A DNA stretch of 64,000 nt from Bacteroidota bacterium. Its GTDB lineage: Bacteria > Bacteroidota > Bacteroidia > 2-12-FULL-35-15. The notes beneath the pieces are model-generated. The model saw only the letters and a program-made list of their open reading frames with translations, was not told where the DNA came from and made no database searches. This document shows, piece by piece, positions 9,026 through 18,825 of the stretch. The translations under genes were made by a program, and so were the position numbers. The DNA is taken from positions 1 to 64,000 of the forward strand of contig CANFRC010000005.1 of assembly GCA_947449315.1 (NCBI GenBank). The letters are read 5' to 3'. Every line of letters starts with the position of its first letter. Positions within the stretch are counted from its first letter, which is position 1.

Positions 9026-10750
9026 ATGAAGACTAATCAGGTTGTTACCCCGACTAAACCGTTACGTCAATTTTTGTCTCAAGATCTGGAAATTGATTCT
9101 TGGATTAAAATAGAACCCTTTTTTAAAGAGCTCAAAAATCGTAAGATAAATTCCACAATAGAATTAGAAAAATGGCTCACAGATAGAAGTGAGCTAGAAG
9201 CAGCTCTGAGTGAAGATTTCGCATGGCGATATATCAAAATGACCTGCGATACATCTAATCAGATATTGACAGACGCTTACAACTTTTTTGTTTCTGAAAT
9301 AGATCCACACATTGCCCCCTATAGTAATGAGTTGAACATTAAGTTTGTCCAATCTCCTTTTTTGAAAGAGCTGGACAATACTACCTACCAAATTTATATT
9401 CGAGGAATAAAAAAAGCATTAGCACTTTATCGTGAAGAAAATATTCCATTGCAAACAAAGATTGCAACGGAGTCGCAAAAATACGGTGCCATCACAGCCG
9501 AGATGACCATAACATGGGAAGGAAAAGAAATTACACTTCAAATGGCTTCCAGTTTAATGAAAGACACCAACCGGAAAATACGTGAAGAGGTGTATCATAA
9601 AATTCAAAAAAGAAGATCGCTTGATACTAAAACGTTAAATGATCTGTTTTCTGAATTGATCCAGTTGCGTCATCAAGTAGCTGTCAATGCCGGCTTTAAA
9701 AATTACCGTGATTATAAATTTGATGAATTGGGGCGTTTTGATTATACAGTGAAAGATTGTTTCCATTTCCATGAATCAATAGCGAAAGAAATTCTTCCAC
9801 TGGCAGAAGTTTCTGATCAAGACAGAAAAAATAAGTTGCAGCTGGATGCATTGAAACCTTGGGATACGGATGTTGACGTGGAAGGAAAAGCACCATTAAA
9901 ACCCTTTTCAAGTGCAACTGAATTAACTGAAAAGTCTATTGCGTGTTTTACAAAGGTTCGTCCGGCTTATGGAGCATATTTGGAGATAATGAAAAGGATG
10001 GGATACTTGGATCTCGATTCACGCATCGGAAAAGCACCAGGTGGATACAACTATCCTTTATATGAAATTGGTGTTCCTTTTATTTTTATGAATTCCGTAG
10101 GAACACATCGTGATCTTGTTACGATGGTGCATGAAGGCGGACATGCCATCCATTCTTTTGTCACTCGCGATTTGTTATTGACAGACTTTAAGAGCACACC
10201 TTCTGAAGTGGCTGAGTTGGCTTCCATGTCCATGGAATTGATATCCATGGAACATTGGGATGTGTTCTTTAAAAATGCAGATGATCTGAAACGTGCCAAA
10301 AAAGAGCAATTGGATAAATCTTTAAAAACATTGCTTTGGATAGCAGCAGTAGATAAATTTCAGCATTGGGTATATGAAAATCCAACTCACACTGTAGAGG
10401 AAAGGATGGAGAATTGGAAAAATACGATTGATCAGTTTACAAGCAAAGTTGTTGATTATACAGGATTAGATGATGTAAGAGCAAGAGGATGGCAAAGTCA
10501 ACTTCATATTTTTGAAGTTCCTTTTTATTACATAGAATATGGAATGGCTCAACTGGGTGCAATTGCCCTATGGAGAAATTATAAATTGAATCCTGAAAAA
10601 GCATTGGATCAATACGAAGCAGCATTGCGATTGGGGTATATGAAATCCATCCCCGAAATTTATAAGACTGCCGGAATAGAATTTAATTTTTCTCAAGCGT
10701 ACGTAAAAGAGCTTGCTGATTTTGTAAAAAGTGAATTAGAAAAAATCTAG
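9026..10750 (+). CDS. M3 family oligoendopeptidase (PepF-like)
   Basis: This cytoplasmic zinc metallopeptidase of about 574 residues degrades short peptides. The zinc site HEGGH is at residues 369-373 counting from ATG 9026, followed by the downstream glutamate region TPSEVAELASMSMELI. Domain order is the usual one for M3: a helical N-terminal region, then the catalytic domain, and a C-terminal AALRLGYMKSIPEIY segment. There is no signal peptide. A GTG at 9020 is an alternative start two codons upstream; ATG is preferred by default. The DinB gene follows after 4 bases and is probably cotranscribed. Confidence 0.9.
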   Translation: MKTNQVVTPTKPLRQFLSQDLEIDSWIKIEPFFKELKNRKINSTIELEKWLTDRSELEAALSEDFAWRYIKMTCDTSNQILTDAYNFFVSEIDPHIAPYSNELNIKFVQSPFLKELDNTTYQIYIRGIKKALALYREENIPLQTKIATESQKYGAITAEMTITWEGKEITLQMASSLMKDTNRKIREEVYHKIQKRRSLDTKTLNDLFSELIQLRHQVAVNAGFKNYRDYKFDELGRFDYTVKDCFHFHESIAKEILPLAEVSDQDRKNKLQLDALKPWDTDVDVEGKAPLKPFSSATELTEKSIACFTKVRPAYGAYLEIMKRMGYLDLDSRIGKAPGGYNYPLYEIGVPFIFMNSVGTHRDLVTMVHEGGHAIHSFVTRDLLLTDFKSTPSEVAELASMSMELISMEHWDVFFKNADDLKRAKKEQLDKSLKTLLWIAAVDKFQHWVYENPTHTVEERMENWKNTIDQFTSKVVDYTGLDDVRARGWQSQLHIFEVPFYYIEYGMAQLGAIALWRNYKLNPEKALDQYEAALRLGYMKSIPEIYKTAGIEFNFSQAYVKELADFVKSELEKI

Positions 10751-10754
10751 TATT

Positions 10755-11270
10755 TTGAAACGTCCGCAACCCAACGAATACCCTCCTTACTACAAGAGTT
10801 ACCTGGATACTGTAAAAACGAATAACATCATTAAAGAATTAACCGATCAGGTTTTGGATATTCAAGCTATCATTTCCGAGATTCCGAAAGAGAAAGAAGA
10901 TTATCGTTATGCCGATGGGAAATGGAGTGTGAAGGAAGTTATCGGACACATGATTGATACAGAAAGAGTTTTAGCTTATCGGGCCATGCGTTTCGCCAGA
11001 AAAGATAAAACACCTTTACCATGTTACGATGAAAATTTTTTTGTAGCAAATGCTAATTTTCAGAAACAAACATTACCTAGTTTATGTGAGGAGTTTACAA
11101 TTGTAAGAGAGGCAAATCTTGCGCTTTTTAAAGTATGGGATGAAGAAGCTTTAAGTCAGTTTGGTGTTGCAAATAATTTGGATGTATCTGTAAGAGCTAT
11201 ATTGTATATGATAGCAGGGCACGCCACCCATCACATGAATGTGATCAAGTTGAAGTATTTGTTGGATTAA
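10755..11270 (+). CDS. DinB family protein
   Basis: The 171-residue protein belongs to the DinB/YfiT-like four-helix metal-binding family. Visible features are KWSVKEVIGHMIDTERV in the first helices and AGHATHHMNVIK near the end, giving the three histidines expected for the metal site. Members act as thiol-dependent S-transferases or have unknown roles. The start is a TTG at 10755, four bases after the M3 peptidase stop; no ATG lies at a suitable place, so translational coupling is likely. Its 3' end overlaps the convergent murB by four bases. Confidence 0.85.
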   Translation: MKRPQPNEYPPYYKSYLDTVKTNNIIKELTDQVLDIQAIISEIPKEKEDYRYADGKWSVKEVIGHMIDTERVLAYRAMRFARKDKTPLPCYDENFFVANANFQKQTLPSLCEEFTIVREANLALFKVWDEEALSQFGVANNLDVSVRAILYMIAGHATHHMNVIKLKYLLD

Positions 11271-12283
11271 ATAATATTCACTTCTCTTTCCAATTCAACA
11301 CCAAATTTTTCTTTCACTGAATCCATTACTTTTTGAGAAAGATCAAAGATCTCTGTTCCTTTTGCATTTCCATAATTAACTAATACCAAAGCTTGCAATT
11401 TATGAACACCAGCATCTCCAATCGTTTTGCCTTTCCATCCAGATTGTTCTATTAGCCAACCTGCAGCCAATTTTACATTTCCGTTTTCAAGGTCGTAACC
11501 AACAATACCAGGATATTGCATTTTAAGAAATTCGTATTTCCCTTTTACAACCTCCGGGTTTTTGAAAAAACTTCCGGCATTACCAATCTCTGCAGGGTTT
11601 GGCAGTTTGCTTCGGCGAATGTTACATACAGCCGCACTGATGGATTGTATGCTTTTTTCTTGAATACCCATCGAAGCTAACTCTGTTTCTATTGCACCAT
11701 AGCTGGTATTAAATTGTGGGTGTTTGCTTAATTTAAAAGTAACAGAAGTGATGATGAATTGATTTTTCAATTCTCTTTTGAAAACGCTCTCTCTGTATCC
11801 GAATTTGCATTGAGCAGCATTAAATGTCTGCAATGTTTTATCTAGAATATGAAACGCCTCCAATTCGTAAAAAAAATCTTTTATTTCTACGCCATAAGCG
11901 CCAATATTTTGCATTGGGCTGGCACCAACATTTCCAGGTATTAAAGACAGGTTCTCTAAGCCGGCATAATTGTTCTTAACGCAATGCATTACAAATTCAT
12001 GCCATACCTCACCTGCAGCGGACTTGACATAATAAAAGTCAGCATCTTCTTTTAATAATTCAATCCCTTTTAAATTGTTTTTAAGAACGATACCATCAAA
12101 ATTTTTAGTGAAAAGCAAATTGCTTCCTCCTCCTAATATTAAGCGGTTGATGGCCGAAAATTTCGATTCACAAAGGATCTCACGTATTTCTTCTAAGTTC
12201 GATACTTCAGTGAAATAGCGCGCAGTGGCATCGATGCCGAATGTGTTAAATTTTTTTAATGAATGATTTTCAAGGACCTTCAT
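11267..12283 (-). CDS. murB: UDP-N-acetylenolpyruvoylglucosamine reductase
   Basis: MurB reduces UDP-GlcNAc-enolpyruvate to UDP-MurNAc with NADPH and FAD, the second committed step of peptidoglycan synthesis. The 338-residue protein has the FAD-binding features LGGGSNLLF and LSLIPGNVGASPMQNIGAYG, the GYRESVFK segment, and the catalytic serine region GSFFKNP. Together with its length this makes it the type I (E. coli-like) form. The C-terminal WLIEQSGWKGKTIGDAGVH block is also present. It is monocistronic as far as visible, with its 3' end overlapping the DinB gene by four bases. Confidence 0.95.
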   Translation of the reverse strand: MKVLENHSLKKFNTFGIDATARYFTEVSNLEEIREILCESKFSAINRLILGGGSNLLFTKNFDGIVLKNNLKGIELLKEDADFYYVKSAAGEVWHEFVMHCVKNNYAGLENLSLIPGNVGASPMQNIGAYGVEIKDFFYELEAFHILDKTLQTFNAAQCKFGYRESVFKRELKNQFIITSVTFKLSKHPQFNTSYGAIETELASMGIQEKSIQSISAAVCNIRRSKLPNPAEIGNAGSFFKNPEVVKGKYEFLKMQYPGIVGYDLENGNVKLAAGWLIEQSGWKGKTIGDAGVHKLQALVLVNYGNAKGTEIFDLSQKVMDSVKEKFGVELEREVNII

Positions 12284-12393
12284 TCTGGTGGATTAATTTC
12301 TTCAAAATTGAGCAATTATATGTCAACTTGCAACTGATACAATAAAATTTATTCATAGCGTTATAAACATAATGATATTGCATTTAAAAGTTT

Positions 12394-12524
12394 AACCACA
12401 TAGGGTCATAGAAATTTTTAATAGAAAGGGAGAAAAAGGGTACACATAGCTAAAACTTCGTTTACGAAGTTTTCTATGTTTTTTTTATGTCTACTTCCCT
12501 TTTTTTCTATGTATCTATGTGGTT
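12394..12524. repeat. 131-bp palindromic intergenic element
   Basis: The outer arms AACCACATAG-GGT-CATAGAAA (12394-12414) and TTTCTATG-TAT-CTATGTGGTT are inverted repeats matching at 18 of 21 positions. Inside them are a purine-rich and a pyrimidine-rich arm that can pair (GAAAGGGAGAAA against TTCCCTTTTTTTC). The centre is a near-perfect hairpin in which AAAACTTCG pairs with CGAAGTTTT, flanked by ACATAG and CTATGT. The whole unit could fold into one long cruciform or RNA hairpin. It has no coding capacity. It resembles REP/MITE-type dispersed elements; only one copy is seen in this window. Confidence 0.75.
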
Positions 12525-12578
12525 GATATTACTGCACATTCTCGATGAATGTAAAGTCAAAATTTCTATCTTAGCCTG

Positions 12579-13700
12579 GTGAAAAAAGCAATCGTTTCTG
12601 TTATCAATGATTTAACTACCGACCAACGGGTTCATAAGGTTTGTATGTCATTGTATAATCTAGGTTACGATGTAACATTGGTTGGAAGAAGACAGCGTAA
12701 AAGTCTTCCATTAGCGGAGCGCACTTATAAAACAAAACGCATGTTCTTGCTCTTCGAAAAAGGGCCGCTTTTTTATGCTGAATATCAATTCCGATTATTT
12801 CTTTATCTGTTGTTTCACAAAGCCGATGTTTTAGTCTCCAACGATTTGGATACGCTTTGGCCAAATTACAAGATTTCCAAATTAAAATCAGCAAACCTTG
12901 TTTACGATAGTCACGAATTGTTTTGTGAAGTTCCCGAATTGCAAAAAAATCCTAAGAAAAAAAATATCTGGAAGAATATTGAACGTAAAATTTTCCCCAA
13001 GCTGAAATATGTTTTTACGGTAAACGATTCCATCGCAAAAATTTATTCGGAAGAATATAAAGTAGATGTAAAAGTAGTTAGAAATATTCCATTGCTTGCT
13101 AGTCAAACAACAATCAAAAACAGTTCAAAACATCAGTTGGGAATCCCTTCAGATAAAAAGATAATTGTATTGCAAGGAGCAGGAATCAATATGGACAGGG
13201 GAGCAGAAGAGGCGGTAGAAGCGATGCAATATGTTGAAAATGCTTTGCTCTTAATTATTGGAAGTGGTGATGTGATGGATGTGTTAAAACAAATGATGGA
13301 GAAGCTTAAATTGAACGATAAAATAAAATTTATTGGCAAAGTTCCATTTCAAAAATTAGTTCAATACACCCGATGCGCAGATTTAGGTTTGACCTTAGAT
13401 AAAGACACCAACATCAATTATAGATATAGTTTGCCAAATAAACTCTTTGATTACATGCATGCTGGCGTCCCGGTTTTAGCTTCCGGTTTGGTGGAAATTA
13501 AAAATATTATCACCATGTATGAAATTGGTGATTGTATTGATAGCCATGACCCTAAGCATATAGCAGATAAAATAAATCATATTCTTAAAGACGAAACAAC
13601 ACTTCAGTTGTGGAAAAAAAACACTAAAATTGCATCCGAAAAATTAAATTGGGAAACGGAAGAGAAGCAGTTGAAAGATGTGTATTCTCAATTTCTTTAG
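12579..13700 (+). CDS. Glycosyltransferase, GT-B fold (GT4-like)
   Basis: The 373-residue protein is a predicted cytoplasmic or membrane-associated sugar transferase for surface polysaccharide or glycolipid. The N-terminal Rossmann-like half begins KKAIVSVINDLTTDQRVHK and includes DVLVSNDLDTLW and VYDSHELF. The C-terminal half has VLQGAGINMDRGAEE and the nucleotide-sugar region LPNKLFDYMHAGVPVLAS. The start is a GTG at 12579 right after the palindromic element; no in-frame ATG preserves the first strand. A second glycosyltransferase follows 12 bases later on the same strand, so the two probably act in one pathway. Donor and acceptor cannot be told. Confidence 0.85.
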   Translation: MKKAIVSVINDLTTDQRVHKVCMSLYNLGYDVTLVGRRQRKSLPLAERTYKTKRMFLLFEKGPLFYAEYQFRLFLYLLFHKADVLVSNDLDTLWPNYKISKLKSANLVYDSHELFCEVPELQKNPKKKNIWKNIERKIFPKLKYVFTVNDSIAKIYSEEYKVDVKVVRNIPLLASQTTIKNSSKHQLGIPSDKKIIVLQGAGINMDRGAEEAVEAMQYVENALLLIIGSGDVMDVLKQMMEKLKLNDKIKFIGKVPFQKLVQYTRCADLGLTLDKDTNINYRYSLPNKLFDYMHAGVPVLASGLVEIKNIITMYEIGDCIDSHDPKHIADKINHILKDETTLQLWKKNTKIASEKLNWETEEKQLKDVYSQFL

Positions 13701-13712
13701 TCTGGAAATAGA

Positions 13713-14831
13713 ATGACAGAACCAAAACACCTACATGTAATTTCATTTGATGTCCCATTTCCGGCCAATTACGGAGGTGTTATTGATGTATATTATAAAT
13801 TGAAAGCCTTGCATTCGCAAGGAGTGAAAATCCATTTGCATTGTTTCGAATACGGCAGAGCGGAAGCCTTAAGCCTGGAAAGCATTTGTGAAAAAGTGTA
13901 TTATTACAAACGTAAAATGGATAAATCTTTGTTGCTGAACTCGCTGCCTTTTGTAGTCATTACTCGTTCTTCTGAAAAATTGATGGAGAACCTGATGCGA
14001 GATCGTTATCCCATTTTGTTTGAAGGATTGCATTCGTGTTTTCATGTGAATGATGAACGTTTGAAAGGTAGAATGAAGATTGTTCGCACGCATAACATCG
14101 AACACGATTATTATAAAAATCTAGCGAAAGTGGAGAAGTCATTCTTCAAGATGCTGTACTTTGGGATGGAAGGGAAGAAGCTGAAGCGATTTGAAAAGGT
14201 ATTGAATAAAGCGGATGCCATTGTTGCAATTTCTAAAACGGATACCAACCAGCTTTCTGAAAGGTATAAAAATGTACATCACATTACAGCTTTTCATCCC
14301 AATGAAGAAGTGATCATCAGAGAAGGGAAAGGAAGTTTTTGCTTGTATCATGGTAATTTAGAAGTTGGAGAAAATAATGAAGCGGCTTTGTTTCTTGTGA
14401 ATCAGGTATTCTCTAAAATAAAAATACCACTTATCATAGCTGGAAAAAAGCCTTCCCAGGAATTAACTCAAGCAGTTTCGAATTATGCACATATACAATT
14501 GAAAGCAAATATCAATACGCAGGATATTGATGAATTGATAAAAAGTGCACAGATAAATGTATTACCTACTTTTCAGGCAACTGGAATAAAACTAAAATTG
14601 TTGGCTGCTTTATTTACAGGAAGGCATTGTGTTGTAAATACTCCTATGGTTTCCAATACTGGAATGGAAGCTTTGTGCTCAATAGAAGATAATGCAGATG
14701 GAATGATCAAAGAGCTAATCAGGTTATTTGAATTGCCTTTTGATATGCAAGAAAAAGAAAAAAGAGAAGCTATTCTTTTAGCGGACTTTTCGAATCAAAA
14801 GAATGTGGAGAAGTTGGTCAGGTTATTTTGA
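13713..14831 (+). CDS. Glycosyltransferase, GT-B fold
   Basis: The 372-residue protein is the second of a same-strand glycosyltransferase pair. Its N-terminal half has SFDVPFPANYGGVIDVYYK, a glycine-rich acceptor-side loop typical of GT4/GT1-like enzymes, and IVRTHNIEHDYY. The C-terminal half has HGNLEVGENN and IKLKLLAALFTGRHCVVN as the donor-binding region. There is no membrane span. Its end overlaps the convergent FtsE-like gene by nine bases. The substrate is unknown. Confidence 0.8.
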   Translation: MTEPKHLHVISFDVPFPANYGGVIDVYYKLKALHSQGVKIHLHCFEYGRAEALSLESICEKVYYYKRKMDKSLLLNSLPFVVITRSSEKLMENLMRDRYPILFEGLHSCFHVNDERLKGRMKIVRTHNIEHDYYKNLAKVEKSFFKMLYFGMEGKKLKRFEKVLNKADAIVAISKTDTNQLSERYKNVHHITAFHPNEEVIIREGKGSFCLYHGNLEVGENNEAALFLVNQVFSKIKIPLIIAGKKPSQELTQAVSNYAHIQLKANINTQDIDELIKSAQINVLPTFQATGIKLKLLAALFTGRHCVVNTPMVSNTGMEALCSIEDNADGMIKELIRLFELPFDMQEKEKREAILLADFSNQKNVEKLVRLF

Positions 14832-15503
14832 TTTCGAATCTAACACTTTCCCGTTTTCACATTTGATTGTGCGCGAAGGGAATTTATCAAACATCATAAT
14901 ATCATGAGTTGCAATAAGAACAGCACGCCCATTTTTGCTGATCTCCAATAATAAATTCATAATTCCTTCAGAAGTTTCAGGGTCTAAGTTTCCTGTAGGC
15001 TCGTCAGCAAGTATTAATTCGGGGTCGTTCAATAAAGCACGTGCAATAGAAACTCTCTGCTGTTCACCACCAGAGAGTTCGTGGGGCATTTTAAATCCTT
15101 TCGTGTTCAGATTTACTTTCTCCAATACTTCTTGTGTGCGTTTCTGCATCGCAGCTTTGTCTTTCCATTCAGTTGCTTTCAAAACAAACATTAAATTATC
15201 ATTTACACTTCTGTCGTTCAGTAATTGGAAATCCTGAAACACAACGCCGAGCTTCCTTCTTAAAAATGGAATTTCTTTTAATTTGATGGTCTTTAAATTA
15301 TATCCGGCAACAGTCGCTTCTCCTTCTAGTAAATCAAGATCAGCGTACAATGTTTTCAATAAACTACTTTTGCCACTTCCGGTTTTTCCTAGCAGATATA
15401 CAAATTCTCCTTTATCAATAGAGATATTCACATTATTAAGCACCAGGTTGTGCTTTTGGAAAATTGAAACGTTTTCGAGTTGAATGATAGTGTCCAGTGC
15501 CAT
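14823..15503 (-). CDS. FtsE-like ABC transporter ATP-binding protein
   Basis: At 226 residues this is a compact ABC ATPase of the FtsE/LolD class. It carries Walker [10 protein letters not shown], the Q-loop in VVFQDFQLL, the signature LSGGEQQR and Walker [11 protein letters not shown] followed by the switch histidine in ATHD. FtsE with FtsX couples ATP hydrolysis to cell-wall hydrolase control during division. No permease gene adjoins it, so FtsX would be elsewhere, as is frequent in this phylum. The choice of FtsE over LolD rests on length and general similarity, so no gene symbol is given. Confidence 0.8.
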   Translation of the reverse strand: MALDTIIQLENVSIFQKHNLVLNNVNISIDKGEFVYLLGKTGSGKSSLLKTLYADLDLLEGEATVAGYNLKTIKLKEIPFLRRKLGVVFQDFQLLNDRSVNDNLMFVLKATEWKDKAAMQKRTQEVLEKVNLNTKGFKMPHELSGGEQQRVSIARALLNDPELILADEPTGNLDPETSEGIMNLLLEISKNGRAVLIATHDIMMFDKFPSRTIKCENGKVLDSKSK

Positions 15504-15687
15504 CTGTATGTTTGTTTTAACTCTTGGAAGGAGCTGTATAACATCCGAAAATTACTCATAAGCTTGCCGTTAAAGAATTATTAATTGCAATACTTTCAAC
15601 ACTTCAGCGTTAATAACTTCCAGATCCACGAAAACTTTATGGTACTATCCTTACTAATTTTACATTCATCATCTATTAAGATAAATA

Positions 15688-18600
15688 ATGAACAAGCTAA
15701 AAGCGGTTGTATTTTCAGTAGGAGTTTTTCTATCCATTTCTGTTCTTGCTCAAAAAACGGTCATTTATACCAATGAGGATCCAGAATTTAAAACAGGGAT
15801 AGAGCTTTTCCAAAAAGAAAAATACGGTGCAGCACAAAAAAGTTTTACAAAAGTAATTGAATCCGAAAAAGATATTCAATCATTGGTGCGTATTAATGCC
15901 GAATATTATAATTCCATCTGTGCCATTGAGTTGTTCCATAAAGATGGCGAAATCTATCTGAAACAATTTATCAAGGATCACCCTGAAAGCCCCAAGGTTA
16001 AAAGCGCTTATTTTTATTTAGGGAAATATAATTACCGTAAAAAGAAATATAAAGATGCAATCGATTGGTTGGGGAAGGTTGATATTTACGACCTGACAAC
16101 AGAAGAGTTGGCGGAATTTTATTTTAAACGAGGCTATAGCTTTTTTGAATCGGATAAATTTTCTGATGCAAAAAAAGATTTTTTTGAAATTAAAGATGTC
16201 GATAATAAATATGCAGCCGCCGCTAAGTATTATTATGCGCATATTGCTTACAATGAAAAGAATTATGAAACAGCCTTAATAGATTTTGTAAAGCTGCAGC
16301 AGAACGAAACCTTTGGGCCTGTTGTTCCCTATTACATCGCACAAATCTATTTTCTGCAAGGGAAATACGAAGCTGTAATTACGTATGCTCCAGCTTTGCT
16401 GGATTCTGCCAGCACAAAACGTGCTCCGGAAATTGCAAAAATCATTGGAGAGTCCTATTATAGAACCTCCAACTACAAAGAAGCCATTCCTTATCTTAAA
16501 AAATATGAAAAAGGAGTTGGCGCTTTATCGCGCACAGATAATTATCAATTCGGTTTCGCTTATTATAAATTAAACGGATATGATGATGCGATCAACTATT
16601 TCGTCAAGGTTGGTAACATTGATGATTCATTAGAGCAGAATGCTTTTTACCACATCGGAGATTGTTATATAAAAACAGGTAACAAGCAAAATGCGTTGAA
16701 TGCATTCGGTCAAGCTTCCAAATTGGATTTCGATAAAACAATTCAGGAAGATGCACTTTATAATTATGCGAAGCTGTGTTATGAATTGGCTTACAATCCC
16801 TACAGCGAAGCGATCAGAGCGTTTCAAAAATACATTACGAACTACCCGAATGCAGCCAATGTAGACGAAGCATATACGTATTTGGTAAATGTGTTCATGA
16901 CCACAAAAAGTTATAAGGAAGCCATCGAAGCGATAGAAAGCATCAAATTACTTACCCCTGAATTAAAACAAGCACATCAGAAAGTAGCGTATTACAGAGG
17001 TGTTGATTTGTTCAATAATATGCAATATGCGGAAGCAATCAAGCTCTTTGATAAGTCGAACACCTACTTATACGACAAGAACATCCGCGCTTCATCCATT
17101 TATTGGAAAGCAGAATCGTACTATCGTTTAAATCAATATCCGAAAGCAATAGAAACATTTCAGGATTATATTTCAGAGCCCGGGGCGATCGGCAAATCGG
17201 AATTGAGTGATGCAAATTATAATGTAGGATATGCGTATTTTAAGCAGAAGGATTATGTGAACAGTAATTTGTGGTTCCGCAAATTTGTGACCTTTAAACC
17301 ACACGCAGATGAAAAAAAGATAAATGATGCATTGAACCGCATCGGTGATGGTTACTTTATGTCAAGCGATTTTTCAAATGCAGCAGATTATTATGATCAA
17401 TCGTATAAGATGAAGCTCATGGTTCCTGATTATGCCTTGTTTCAGAAAGCCCTTGCGAATGGTGTTCAGAAAAAATATCCTGCTAAGATAGCAGATTTAA
17501 CAACCTTCATTGCTAATTATCCGACATCGACCTATCTTCAAAAAGCAAAATTTGAATTGGCATTGACATATTATACAAGCAATCAGAATGAGCAAGCTTT
17601 AATTAATTTAAAGAAGTTTGCCGATGAATATCCGAACAGTAGCAATATAAACGTGTGTTTGAGTAAAATAGGATTGATCTATTATGCTAAAAAAGAAGAT
17701 AGCAATGCATTGATCTATTTTGATAAATTAATTACGAGAGACCGTAAATCGGCTGAAGCAAATGAAGCGATTAATATCATAAAAGCGATTTATACAGCAA
17801 AATCAGACCCAGACGGGTTGTCTACTTATCTTACATCTGTTGGTGCAAGCATCCCTCAAGGAGAATTGGATTCGCTTACATTTAACAATGGAAGAAATCA
17901 TTACATGGAGCAGGATTGTAAAAATGTAGTGGTTGATTTCGAAAAATACATTCAAAAATTTCCTGATGGTATTTTTATTCTTCCAGCCAATTATTACAAA
18001 GCAGAATGTGATTATAAATTAGGAAATGTTGACGCCGCTTTAACGGGTTATTCATTTGTTATTAGTAAAAATAACAGTGAATTCACAGAGCAATCCTTAC
18101 TTCGTGGTTCTGAAATACTTTTTAAAAAACAAAGTTATACGCAGGCTGTTGAGTATTACAAACAACTTGAACTACAGGCTGAGAGCCCTAAAAGCAAGAA
18201 TACTGCACTTATAGGTTTAATGAGGTCCTACCAAAGTTTGAAAGATCAAGAGAATCTGATCGCTTATTCAAACCTGGTTTTGAAAATTGAAAATGTAACT
18301 CAAGATCTGAAGAATGAAGCGCACTTTAATTTAGCGCAAAGCTATTTTGAGATGCAGAAGATGGATGATGCGATGGCCGAGTTTCAATCTGTAGCAAATG
18401 TTGCTAAAAATGAGATTGGTGCCGAATCGTCCTATAATATTGCTACTATTTTATTTCTGAAAGGTGATTTTAAACAATCAAAGAAAGTTGTTTTCGATCT
18501 TCTGAATGGAGATGGCGATTTTCCCTATTGGGTAACAAAGGCAATGATTGTATTGGCGGATGACTATGTTGGTTTGAAAGATAATTTCCAGGCAAAGGCA

Positions 18601-18825
18601 ACCTTAAAAGGTGTGATCACAGATTCTGACCTTCCAGAATTAATAAAACTAGCGCAAGAGAAATTAGATAAGATTACTGCAGATGAAGAAGCCGAAAAAC
18701 AACTCAAAGCACCAGTAGAACCTTTGAAACTTGAATTTGAAAATAATTCGCCGGAACAAAATAAATTATTTACAGAACCCGTCATTCCACCAACATCAAC
18801 GGAAGGAGAACCTAAACATGATTAA
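15688..18825 (+). CDS. Large tetratricopeptide-repeat protein, secreted to the periplasm
   Basis: The 1045-residue protein has a signal peptide (cleavage near VLAQ) and then TPR-like helical pairs almost throughout, with recurring patterns such as AYFYLGKYNYRKKKYKDA and ALYNYAKLCYELAYN. The C-terminal 50 residues are acidic and proline-rich. It is predicted to be a periplasmic or outer-membrane-associated scaffold. The next gene, an outer-membrane barrel, starts inside its last codons, so the two are translationally coupled and probably form a complex. This pair is a familiar arrangement in Bacteroidetes, but I know of no defined function. Confidence 0.85.
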   Translation: MNKLKAVVFSVGVFLSISVLAQKTVIYTNEDPEFKTGIELFQKEKYGAAQKSFTKVIESEKDIQSLVRINAEYYNSICAIELFHKDGEIYLKQFIKDHPESPKVKSAYFYLGKYNYRKKKYKDAIDWLGKVDIYDLTTEELAEFYFKRGYSFFESDKFSDAKKDFFEIKDVDNKYAAAAKYYYAHIAYNEKNYETALIDFVKLQQNETFGPVVPYYIAQIYFLQGKYEAVITYAPALLDSASTKRAPEIAKIIGESYYRTSNYKEAIPYLKKYEKGVGALSRTDNYQFGFAYYKLNGYDDAINYFVKVGNIDDSLEQNAFYHIGDCYIKTGNKQNALNAFGQASKLDFDKTIQEDALYNYAKLCYELAYNPYSEAIRAFQKYITNYPNAANVDEAYTYLVNVFMTTKSYKEAIEAIESIKLLTPELKQAHQKVAYYRGVDLFNNMQYAEAIKLFDKSNTYLYDKNIRASSIYWKAESYYRLNQYPKAIETFQDYISEPGAIGKSELSDANYNVGYAYFKQKDYVNSNLWFRKFVTFKPHADEKKINDALNRIGDGYFMSSDFSNAADYYDQSYKMKLMVPDYALFQKALANGVQKKYPAKIADLTTFIANYPTSTYLQKAKFELALTYYTSNQNEQALINLKKFADEYPNSSNINVCLSKIGLIYYAKKEDSNALIYFDKLITRDRKSAEANEAINIIKAIYTAKSDPDGLSTYLTSVGASIPQGELDSLTFNNGRNHYMEQDCKNVVVDFEKYIQKFPDGIFILPANYYKAECDYKLGNVDAALTGYSFVISKNNSEFTEQSLLRGSEILFKKQSYTQAVEYYKQLELQAESPKSKNTALIGLMRSYQSLKDQENLIAYSNLVLKIENVTQDLKNEAHFNLAQSYFEMQKMDDAMAEFQSVANVAKNEIGAESSYNIATILFLKGDFKQSKKVVFDLLNGDGDFPYWVTKAMIVLADDYVGLKDNFQAKATLKGVITDSDLPELIKLAQEKLDKITADEEAEKQLKAPVEPLKLEFENNSPEQNKLFTEPVIPPTSTEGEPKHD

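Noticed and set aside
18731-18817. Upstream start for the outer-membrane barrel gene
   Set aside because: It would put 29 polar residues before the signal peptide and overlaps the TPR gene by 95 bases; the Shine-Dalgarno site at 18801-18808 fits the start at 18818.
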